Source: Gimesia aquarii (GTDB lineage Bacteria > Planctomycetota > Planctomycetia > Planctomycetales > Planctomycetaceae). From it: a stretch of 64,000 bases of DNA. Location of the stretch: the NCBI RefSeq assembly GCF_007748175.1, contig NZ_CP037422.1, positions 372,001 to 436,000 of the forward strand, read 5' to 3'. The translations under genes and the position numbers were made by a program. Shown piece after piece: positions 57,135 through 64,000 of this stretch (position 1 is its first letter; every line of letters begins with the position of its first letter). The notes beneath the pieces were generated by a model, which did not search any database, was not told where the DNA came from, and saw only the letters and a list, made by a program, of their open reading frames with translations.

Positions 57135-57731
57135 TTAGCTTTCAGGAACTTCGAAATCGAGAGTGTCGTTTGCGACTGTGTCATCAAATGGAGGTTTTTC
57201 AGAATCTGATTGAGGAGGCTCAGCCAAGGTTTGTTTTGCCACTTTCACCACCAGTCTTGCGCCTTCCACAGCGATTATTTCTACATCCACCTGAGGATCA
57301 ATAATCATTCCCTGACTCTCACAATTAAGTCTCTCATTATCAACGAGTACAAACCCGCTGGGGTTCAAAAGAGTTTGAGTTTTCCCGATTTTCCCGATCA
57401 GTGAACGCAGATGTTCAGTTTCTTCTCGAAAGCCAGTCACTTCTTCCAGTGTGGGAACCTCATGAATGATTTTTTTGCCCCAGGTTGTATTAGGGAAGAA
57501 TTTGACGGCAAAACCCAGAGTGGAGGGAATTAATATTAAAACACTGGCAATATAAGTCCACCAGATAGAAGGGCTTGTATCCCACCAGGCCATCCAGGCA
57601 GACCAAACTGATGCAGCCAGGCATAAAAGTGCCAGTACAGCGATCAGTCCTGCAGAGGGAACGAAAATCTCAGCGACAAACAGCATTAAAGTAACTGCTA
57701 ATGCGAGAATTGCGATAAATGAATAATCCAT
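57135..57731 (-). CDS. NfeD family membrane protein
   Basis: 198 residues from ATG 57731 (AGGGA 8 nt upstream). An alternative start 19 codons earlier lies before the ribosome-binding site. Three or four helices occupy residues 1-90 (FIAILALAVTLMLFVAEIFV, LIAVLALLCLAASVWSAWMA, YIASVLILIPSTLGF). The C-terminal OB-fold (KTQTLLNPSGFVLVDNERLN, DVEIIAVEGARLVVKV) is characteristic of short NfeD proteins (NfeD1b). It supports the flotillin encoded next to it. No protease domain is present. Confidence 0.9.
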   Translation of the reverse strand: MDYSFIAILALAVTLMLFVAEIFVPSAGLIAVLALLCLAASVWSAWMAWWDTSPSIWWTYIASVLILIPSTLGFAVKFFPNTTWGKKIIHEVPTLEEVTGFREETEHLRSLIGKIGKTQTLLNPSGFVLVDNERLNCESQGMIIDPQVDVEIIAVEGARLVVKVAKQTLAEPPQSDSEKPPFDDTVANDTLDFEVPES

Positions 57732-57969
57732 CAGATTTTCCCTGTGTTGTTCCTCTCCAGTTTGTCTTGACCAGACAAAGTACAACAACTGGAATGAATC
57801 AAATATGACTCTCTCAGCGCATGCCTAGTGTCGACAGCACTTTAAGTAACGGCATTCCTATTGTAGCTGCTTTAAAAAACAAGGCAAGACGCGAACACAA
57901 ATATCGGTCTCGGAATGTCTTATCTCAATTTTTGGGGTCGAGTTAGAGCCACACCTGTCAGGTGTTTCT

Positions 57970-59046
57970 CTAATAGCAACTGCCTTCACAAAGCCGTGAT
58001 TGGCAGGGAAAACAATATTCAGGATCGGGCTGGTCGCTGAGATCAACGATCCAGATATTTCGAAAACGAACCGGGTTACTGTGGTCCTGAAGCTTGATCG
58101 GGAATAGCTCGGCCCCTTCCTGCTTGCCCCCTCCTGTTTTCGCAATAATCGAATAATCTTGATGAATGGGAACGCCATTGTGTAATACAGTAATGTAGGC
58201 GTTTTTGATTTTTTTGCCGGCATCATTAAATCGAGGTGCGACAAAAGCAATGTCGTATGTCTGCCATGAAAGGGGCGGAAAACACATATTCACATCGGCA
58301 CGCTTTTGTTTATAAAGCCCTCCACATTCGTTTTCGACTCCCTCCAGTCCGAACGAATCAAGAACCTGGACTTCATAACGACTTTGTAAATAGATACCGC
58401 TATTACTTCGAGCCTGCCCTGTGGCATAGGGCATATAAGGTAATCGGAACTCAAGGTGCAGACGAAAACTGCGATATTTCTTTTTAAGTTCTGTGCCGAC
58501 ACTCAGCAGGCCTTCGTCCGTAATCTTGCCATTTTTGAAGTGCTCAACAGACGATCCATCAAACAAAACGGTTGCATTGGCCGGTGGTTTTGCGCCAAGT
58601 GTGATGCTCGTTCGTTTGTATTTGGAAAGTTGACCGAGTCGATGCCCGGCTTGATCTTGTACAACCGCCACGCCTCCTTTTTTCACTTCAATCTGGAATT
58701 GATCTCCTCTCAAAGTGAGCTCATCCCCGTTGCGTGTGCCTTCTAACTCGCTTCTTTCAGAGTGATCCCAGCCATTCCCGGGAAGTCCTCCGTTGTAGAG
58801 GGATGCGATAAATTTCCCTTCTCCACGGGCAACCACTTGCAGCCCCATCGCACACTCCCCACACCAGGAGCAGTTTGTACCAATCAAGCCATAGTATTCG
58901 CCTTGAAAATGAAAATCTTCATCTACTTTGTTGATGTCCAGGATCGCAAATTTTTTGTCACCTTTCTTGGCTTGAGCCCATACTTCGGACGACATGAAAC
59001 TGGAAACACAGAAAAAACAGATAACTACAAGACGGAACATCAACAT
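57970..59046 (-). CDS. secreted DUF1080 protein
   Basis: 358 residues, preceded by GAGAGG, with a signal peptide MLMFRLVVICFFCVSSFMSS ending near VWAQ. Residues 35-160 form a Gly- and Cys-containing region (TNCSWCGECAMGLQVVA). From about 165 the DUF1080 (3-keto-disaccharide hydrolase/concanavalin-like) domain follows: NATVLFDGSSVEHF, QARSNSGIYLQSRYEVQVLD, CGGLYKQKRADVNMC. Members bind or hydrolyse polysaccharide or 3-keto-sugars outside the cytoplasm. The last residues (PEYCFPCQSRLCEGSCY) are Cys-rich, which is unusual. It is divergent from the symporter operon. Confidence 0.88.
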   Translation of the reverse strand: MLMFRLVVICFFCVSSFMSSEVWAQAKKGDKKFAILDINKVDEDFHFQGEYYGLIGTNCSWCGECAMGLQVVARGEGKFIASLYNGGLPGNGWDHSERSELEGTRNGDELTLRGDQFQIEVKKGGVAVVQDQAGHRLGQLSKYKRTSITLGAKPPANATVLFDGSSVEHFKNGKITDEGLLSVGTELKKKYRSFRLHLEFRLPYMPYATGQARSNSGIYLQSRYEVQVLDSFGLEGVENECGGLYKQKRADVNMCFPPLSWQTYDIAFVAPRFNDAGKKIKNAYITVLHNGVPIHQDYSIIAKTGGGKQEGAELFPIKLQDHSNPVRFRNIWIVDLSDQPDPEYCFPCQSRLCEGSCY

Positions 59047-59414
59047 CCTATCCTCTCTAAAAGACTTAATTAGAACAGGTCAATAATTTTGCGTAAGCCA
59101 CCATTCTGGAGAGGGCGTCCACCATTTGCAAGTCTGGAATTTATGTATGAAGTTTCAAAAAAGGCTCAAATCTGCTGAACAGTAATTCTGTTAACAGAAA
59201 TTAGCGCTTCCGCGATCTTTTCAAGTGGATCTAGCTAGTTTCTTGCCACAATTCTAACCGTTTCGTTGTGAGACCCTGGAAAATTTGTCACAATGGGTTT
59301 TCAGTGCGAATCACTAGGGCTGTCAGGTCCTACATCCCGCCAAAGCCCAGCTATCATCTGGCATTTGCAAACCCGCCTGTAATAAAGACTCTGTCAATTT
59401 AGAAAAGATGACTT
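59047..59414. other. divergent regulatory region
   Basis: 368 bp between the DUF1080 gene (minus) and the DUF3311 operon (plus). It holds a perfect 14-bp palindrome TTCTGTTAACAGAA (59186-59199), which could be an operator for either side. No gene seen. Confidence 0.55.
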
Positions 59415-59651
59415 ATGAGATACGCCATTTATGGATTGGTTGTTGTGCTGATCATCCTTCACCAGGATAACTGGTTATGGGATGACAAAAGACTCATCTT
59501 GGGATTCATGCCCATTACCCTGTTGTATCAAGCGGGGATTTCTGTTGGGGCTGCCATTGTCTGGTTTCTCGCGACAAAATTTGCCTGGCCACATCATCTC
59601 GAAGAAATTGCTCAGGACGCCCCTGCCCAGGAAACAGGAGAAACAGAATAA
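59415..59651 (+). CDS. DUF3311 small membrane subunit
   Basis: 78 residues with two helices (IYGLVVVLIILHQDNWLW, MPITLLYQAGISVGAAIVWF) and a short acidic tail. DUF3311 proteins are encoded directly before sodium:solute symporters and are thought to be accessory subunits. Here the TAATG junction overlaps the symporter start by one base, so translation is coupled. Confidence 0.88.
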   Translation: MRYAIYGLVVVLIILHQDNWLWDDKRLILGFMPITLLYQAGISVGAAIVWFLATKFAWPHHLEEIAQDAPAQETGETE

Positions 59652-61657
59652 TGACACAGTTAGTCATCATTGGAATCTATTTGAGTTTACTGCTGTGTCT
59701 GGGTCTGTTTTCAAGCCGGTTGTTTAGAGGGACCAGTAAAGACTACATGCTGGCCAGTCACTCGATTGGTCCCTTTCTATTATTGATGTCTATATTCGGT
59801 ACCACGATGACGGCCTTTGCGTTGGTTGGTTCAAGTGGTGAAGCTTACAAAGAGGGTGTCGGCGTTTACGGTATGCTGGCGTCATCCAGTGGTATCATTC
59901 ACTCGCTTTGTTTCTTTCTCCTGGGAATTAAACTCTGGTCCTGGGGGCACAAACATGGTTATACCACTCAGATTCAATTTTTCCGTGATCGACTAGAGAG
60001 TGATCGCATTGGAATCATTCTGTTTCCGGTTCTGGTAGGCTTAGTGATCCCCTATTTATTGATCGGGGTGATGGCATCCGGGGTGGTCATCAGCAGCATT
60101 ACCGAAGGCGCGTTCGAGAGCTCTTTTGCTGCCTACGATTATGGGATCCCTCCCTGGCTTGGTTCTCTTGTGATTAGTATGGTCGTTCTAATCTATGTCT
60201 TTTTTGGGGGGATGCGTGGAACCGCCTGGGCGAATACTTTTCAGACCTTGGTATTTATGGTTCTGGGAGTCGTCACTTTTTTCGTGATTTCGAATAAACT
60301 TGGTGGTCTCGATGCTGCCAGTCATGCGGTGCTGGAAAAGAACCCTTCCAAACTGATGCGGGCTGTCGACCCGAAAGATCGTGAACGATATGCCGAAAAT
60401 TATAAACGTTGGACGTTAATCGCCAAATATAACTATGCCCGACGTGTTTTGAAAACGCTTACACTGACTCCTGAGCAAAAAGCAGAGGCGTACAAAGAAT
60501 TCAAGCCACGGATGCCTAACTGGCAAACAGTAGCGGAAGCGATCTATGCCAGTAAAAATAATTTATATGATCTCACAAGTGAGCAAGTCAACAAGGCCCT
60601 GTTGAAGCAGGATGATCGAGTGATGCCGGATCCGTTTCCTGAAAAATGGAAAATGGGGTTGATGTCGCACCATGACCTACGGGAGTATCCTCGTAAAGCC
60701 AATGCGGAAAAAGAGAAGGCGATGTTGATTTTTGCCGATAAGGTGGGGCATCCCAACCAGGATCTGGATCCGAATGATCCTTCCAAAGGAAAAAAGTGGA
60801 CGATTAAAAAAGCACTCGGCGTTTATCGGGCCAGTAATTGGGCACCAGATGCTCCTCACCCCATGAGTAAGCTGGTGTTCTTTACCTATTTCTTCGTACC
60901 CCTTTCGGTCGGTATGTTTCCTCACTTGTTTCAACATTGGCTCACGGCTCGAAGTGCTTCGACATTCAAACTACCTGTGGTTGCACATCCACTCTTTATC
61001 ATGATCGTATGGGTTCCCTGTGTTCTGGTAGGTGTCTGGGCTACCTCTGCGACTTTGAATGGCGCGCCGATGTTTCCACCTCACTTCCCCGCGAATGCGG
61101 TTCTGGCGGCAATGGTGAAAAAGATGACTTCGCCCGTATTGGCAGGTTTCTTAACCGCCGGCATTCTGGCAGCGATCATGTCGTCTCTGGACAGTCAGTT
61201 CTTGTGTATTGGTACCATGTTTACAGAAGATATTGTCGTCCATTATGGTGGAAAAGATCGTTTTTCCGATAAACAGGTTGTCTTGTTAGCGCGGCTCTTT
61301 ATTATTTCAGTGGTAGCCATTACCTATGGATGCAGCTTGTTGGAACCGCGGCGCGTCTTTACATTGGGGGTCTGGTGTTTCAGTGGATTTTCCAGTTTGT
61401 TCCCGATTATTTTTGCGGCTGTCTACTGGAAAAGACTTACAAAACCGGGCGCGTATGCGGGAATTCTGGTTGCCATTGGTTCCTGGTTGTATTTGTTTAA
61501 AGAAGCCGATTATGCCTTAAAACCCAACTATACTTTTCTGGGGATGATGCCTGTTGCCACGATGGTCGTTGCTTCCGCAACGGCTATGATCCTGGTTTCC
61601 TTAGTGACTAAGCCGCCCAGCAAAGAAACGCTGGTTCGTTTCTTCCCTGAAGACTAA
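59651..61657 (+). CDS. sodium:solute symporter family protein with a large loop insertion
   Basis: 668 residues, well above the usual 480-550 of this family. The N-terminal helices include GIYLSLLLCLGLFSSRLFRG and the motif SIGPFLLLMSIFGTTMTAFA. The C-terminal half has the SSS signature (AGFLTAGILAAIMSSLDSQF). The excess is a hydrophilic insertion of about 190 residues, roughly 218-405 (DPKDRERYAENYKRWTLIAK onward), between two membrane segments. The substrate is unknown, but DUF3311 pairing is typical of pantothenate or carboxylate-type transporters. Confidence 0.9.
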   Translation: MTQLVIIGIYLSLLLCLGLFSSRLFRGTSKDYMLASHSIGPFLLLMSIFGTTMTAFALVGSSGEAYKEGVGVYGMLASSSGIIHSLCFFLLGIKLWSWGHKHGYTTQIQFFRDRLESDRIGIILFPVLVGLVIPYLLIGVMASGVVISSITEGAFESSFAAYDYGIPPWLGSLVISMVVLIYVFFGGMRGTAWANTFQTLVFMVLGVVTFFVISNKLGGLDAASHAVLEKNPSKLMRAVDPKDRERYAENYKRWTLIAKYNYARRVLKTLTLTPEQKAEAYKEFKPRMPNWQTVAEAIYASKNNLYDLTSEQVNKALLKQDDRVMPDPFPEKWKMGLMSHHDLREYPRKANAEKEKAMLIFADKVGHPNQDLDPNDPSKGKKWTIKKALGVYRASNWAPDAPHPMSKLVFFTYFFVPLSVGMFPHLFQHWLTARSASTFKLPVVAHPLFIMIVWVPCVLVGVWATSATLNGAPMFPPHFPANAVLAAMVKKMTSPVLAGFLTAGILAAIMSSLDSQFLCIGTMFTEDIVVHYGGKDRFSDKQVVLLARLFIISVVAITYGCSLLEPRRVFTLGVWCFSGFSSLFPIIFAAVYWKRLTKPGAYAGILVAIGSWLYLFKEADYALKPNYTFLGMMPVATMVVASATAMILVSLVTKPPSKETLVRFFPED

Positions 61658-61673
61658 AACCGTTGAGCTTTAC

Positions 61674-62105
61674 ATGTCCTGTACTTTTAAAACAACTCGT
61701 CGTGTTGAATTTCACGAAACGGACATGGCGGGGATTGTCCACTTTTCTAACTTCTATAAGTATATGGAACAGGCCGAGCACGAATATTTTCGCTCTCTGG
61801 GCTTGACGATTGTAGATACTCAGCAGGATGGCTCTGTCATGGGCTGGCCTCGTGTCTCAGCAAAATGTTCGTTTGAGTCACCCGTTTATTATGGTGATCA
61901 ACTTGAAATTCGTTTGTTTGTGGAACGTCTCGGTGTAAAATCACTGACGATCGGATACGAATTCTGGCGAGATCAAACCAAGGTTGCCAAAGGGCGAATG
62001 AAAACGGTCTGTTGTCATTTCACGCGAGGTAATCCTATGCAATCGATTGAAATTCCGGAGTGGATTCAAAAGAAAATCGAAGACTCCCAAGATCACCCTG
62101 AATAG
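61674..62105 (+). CDS. acyl-CoA thioesterase (YbgC/4HBT type)
   Basis: 143 residues, hot-dog fold. The 4-hydroxybenzoyl-CoA thioesterase motif is HETDMAGIVHFSNFYKYMEQ near residues 13-32, with the catalytic Asp in ETDMAG. It hydrolyses acyl-CoA or acyl-ACP thioesters in the cytoplasm. It follows the symporter by 16 bp and precedes the ABC ATPase by 20 bp, so it belongs to the operon, but its link to transport is not obvious. Confidence 0.88.
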   Translation: MSCTFKTTRRVEFHETDMAGIVHFSNFYKYMEQAEHEYFRSLGLTIVDTQQDGSVMGWPRVSAKCSFESPVYYGDQLEIRLFVERLGVKSLTIGYEFWRDQTKVAKGRMKTVCCHFTRGNPMQSIEIPEWIQKKIEDSQDHPE

Positions 62106-62125
62106 TTTGTTTGACAAGAACCAAG

Positions 62126-62818
62126 ATGAATGACTCCCACGCGCCATTAATTGTTCGCGAGTTAACCAAAGCATTTTCAATCGCTACAGAGTCATTGCCG
62201 ATTCTCGCCGGAGTGAACTTTGCTCTCAATGAAGGCGAAGCACTGGCGATCACTGGGCCATCTGGTTCAGGGAAAAGCACGTTGCTCTATATTCTGGGAG
62301 TTCTCGATACACCCACTTCAGGAGAAGTCATTCAATTCGGTCAAAACCCATTTGAACTTAATGCCAGTCAGCAGGCTGAATTTCGTAATCAGAATGTCGG
62401 ATTCATCTTTCAGGATCATCACTTGATGCCTCAGTTTTCGGTTCTGGAAAACGTTTTGATCCCGACGATGGTTCACCAGGGAACGACCAATGAAGCAGAA
62501 GATCGTGCCAAACATCTGCTGGAACGAGTGGGCCTGCACGATCGCATGCATCATCGACCCGCACAAATCTCAGGAGGCGAACGACAACGTGTCGCCGTCT
62601 GCCGGGCACTGATTAACAATCCACGTTTGTTATTAGCAGATGAACCAACGGGAAATCTCGACCGCAAAAATGCAGAGTCCATTGGCAATTTACTGCTCGA
62701 AATTAATCAGGAGCAAAGTACGATCTTAATCTGCGTGACTCATAGTCGCGAACTGGCGACATTGTTTCCCAAACATCTGGAATTACGTGACGGTCTGCTG
62801 GTTTCGGAGACCAACTGA
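62126..62818 (+). CDS. ABC transporter ATP-binding protein (LolD/MacB type)
   Basis: 230 residues from ATG 62126. Walker A GPSGSGKSTLLYILG, Q-loop IFQDHHLMPQFS, signature ISGGERQRVAVCRAL and Walker B LLLADEPTGNLDRKNAE are all intact. The spacing and the neighbour, an FtsX-type permease, identify the LolD/MacB class, which drives lipoprotein release or export of substrates from the outer face of the membrane. No periplasmic adaptor was seen before the window ends. Confidence 0.93.
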   Translation: MNDSHAPLIVRELTKAFSIATESLPILAGVNFALNEGEALAITGPSGSGKSTLLYILGVLDTPTSGEVIQFGQNPFELNASQQAEFRNQNVGFIFQDHHLMPQFSVLENVLIPTMVHQGTTNEAEDRAKHLLERVGLHDRMHHRPAQISGGERQRVAVCRALINNPRLLLADEPTGNLDRKNAESIGNLLLEINQEQSTILICVTHSRELATLFPKHLELRDGLLVSETN

Positions 62819-62854
62819 ACGTCCCATTAGAAATCATCGATAAGAGTTTGTTCC

Positions 62855-64000
62855 ATGAATCAAGCCCGATTTGTTATCAAAAGCCTGTTGTATTACTGGC
62901 GCACAAATTTGGCCGTCTTGTTGGGAGTCATTGCTGCTACTGCTGTCATTGGAGGAGCTTTGATCGTTGGTGATTCGGTTCGAGGCAGCTTAAGACAGAT
63001 GACACTCGATCGATTGGGTGAAATCGATTATGTCGTCTCCGGCCATCGTTTCTTTCGCGAGCAACTGGCTACGGATCTCAAAAACTCAGCAAAACTACCA
63101 GCTGACATCAAGACGATTGCTCCCGCGCTCGTACTTAGAGGCAGTCTTGAGAAAAACAACAAAGATCAGCACCTGCGTGTGGGCCAAGTCAATATCTTTG
63201 GCACTGACGAACGTCTCTGGTCTCTGCTGGATCATGAAACAGAGATGCCGTCTCCTACGGGAGACGAGGCCATACTCAATGCACGGGTGGCACAACAATT
63301 AGAGGCTTCAGTCGGTGATGAAATCACACTCTGGATTGAACTCCCCTCTGCCATCCCCCGTGATTCCCTGTTAGGTGAGCGAGAAGAACAGTCGGTCGAA
63401 ATCACTCTCACGGTCAAAGATATTCTTACAGAAACATCCAAAGCAGGACGACTGGCTCTACTGCCTAACCAGCAACTGCCGCTGGACCTGTTTCTTTCAT
63501 TAAAAACACTTCAGGCTGCTTTGGATCTGGATGAAATCAAACCTTCGCGTCGTAACCCAGAATCACGACCCGGTCGAGTGAATTCTTTGTTTTTCAGTTC
63601 AGACACTGAAACAGCAGGTAGATCGTTCGAAGCATTACAGACGGCACAAGACTTGGATACTGCGTTGAAAAGCGTATTGACGCTTGAAGATTTGAATCTC
63701 AAAATCGTTCCGAATGAACCATTTCACTATCTCTCGCTGGAAAGCGAGCAGATGATTCTGGATCCGCAAATTGAGCAGGCGGGCCTCGAAGCAGCAAATA
63801 GTTTGCATCTGGATCAATCCCCGGTGATGGTTTACATTGCGAACGAAATCAGTCATCCCCAGCAAAAAGAGGAAAATCAAAAGCCGCGATTCTCGATGTA
63901 TTCTGTTGTCGCCGGTGTCGACTTTTCAGAAAAGGCGCCCTTTGGGCCCTTCGTATTTAAAGGTGAAAAACCAAAGCTTCCTCTCAAAGAAAATGAAATT
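62855..64000 (+). CDS. FtsX-type ABC permease, C-terminus cut by window edge
   Basis: 382 codons are visible. N-terminal helix near 18-40 (LAVLLGVIAATAVIGGALIV), then the MacB_PCD-like extracytoplasmic domain (GDSVRGSLRQMTLDRLGEID onward), with no further helix before the edge. The gene begins 36 bp after the ATPase. Probable partner of that ATPase in a lipoprotein-releasing or efflux complex. Confidence 0.88.
   Translation, partial: MNQARFVIKSLLYYWRTNLAVLLGVIAATAVIGGALIVGDSVRGSLRQMTLDRLGEIDYVVSGHRFFREQLATDLKNSAKLPADIKTIAPALVLRGSLEKNNKDQHLRVGQVNIFGTDERLWSLLDHETEMPSPTGDEAILNARVAQQLEASVGDEITLWIELPSAIPRDSLLGEREEQSVEITLTVKDILTETSKAGRLALLPNQQLPLDLFLSLKTLQAALDLDEIKPSRRNPESRPGRVNSLFFSSDTETAGRSFEALQTAQDLDTALKSVLTLEDLNLKIVPNEPFHYLSLESEQMILDPQIEQAGLEAANSLHLDQSPVMVYIANEISHPQQKEENQKPRFSMYSVVAGVDFSEKAPFGPFVFKGEKPKLPLKENEI

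Overview
The window is chromosomal DNA of a planctomycete, most like the Gimesia/Planctomycetaceae group. This is inferred from marker families, not from a database search: two prepilin-like DUF1559 proteins with a small carboxypeptidase-regulatory lipoprotein, DUF1549/DUF1553 (CxxCH) proteins with a DUF1501 partner, a DUF1080 protein, a DUF1207 protein, an ECF sigma factor overlapping an anti-sigma-like gene, and a BlaI/BlaR1-like pair with an enlarged sensor domain. GC looks moderate. I saw no rRNA, tRNA or CRISPR array.

Layout. 1-9 kb: partial vWA protein (cut at the left edge), DUF456 protein, small membrane protein, a long non-coding stretch with dispersed repeats, an exported HAD-family hydrolase, and the helicase HrpA. 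9-12.6 kb: M56/BlaR1-like protease and BlaI repressor, with a promoter bracketed by two operator-like palindromes. 12.6-18 kb: accessory region with an NTF2-like protein, a thioredoxin-like lipoprotein, a 40-nt repeat following both of those genes, two RAYT/IS200-type transposase copies (one intact, one truncated), an IS1182-like left-end remnant and long gene-poor DNA. 18-24.7 kb: VCBS/FG-GAP protein and TPR protein (overlapping pair), then the DUF1559/DUF1559/lipoprotein group. 24.7-33 kb: YaiI, fused CobA-HemD, DUF1207 outer-membrane-type protein, secreted protein, ABC-2 permease, TrkA, PilZ protein, SDR. 33-39 kb: ECF sigma factor overlapping a DUF1549/DUF1553 protein that carries an anti-sigma-like N-terminus, next to a DUF1549/DUF1553 plus DUF1501 pair. 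39-47 kb: SDR, PilZ, then a + strand lipid cluster (dehydratase, FabG, long ACP, second dehydratase, FabF-like synthase, membrane-anchored alpha/beta hydrolase), then a single-domain response regulator. 47.6-52.7 kb: overlapping SbcD-like and SbcC/YhaN-like pair. 52.7-57.8 kb: minus-strand group NfeD, FloA, basic/Gln-rich membrane protein, glycosyltransferase, CinA. 58-64 kb: DUF1080 protein, and divergently DUF3311, sodium:solute symporter, acyl-CoA thioesterase, ABC ATPase and FtsX-type permease (cut at the right edge).

How genes work together. The fatty-acid cluster has a near-complete elongation set (condensation, ketoreduction, dehydration, own carrier) but no enoyl reductase in the window, so it probably makes a specialised acyl chain. 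The sigma/anti-sigma-like pair may control the neighbouring DUF1549/DUF1501 operon. BlaI probably represses its own operon. The SbcD-like protein has lost several expected metal ligands, while its ATPase partner keeps the ATP-binding motifs and gains membrane helices and a DUF4332-like tail. This is the best candidate here for an undescribed system. No classical defence island or prophage is visible.
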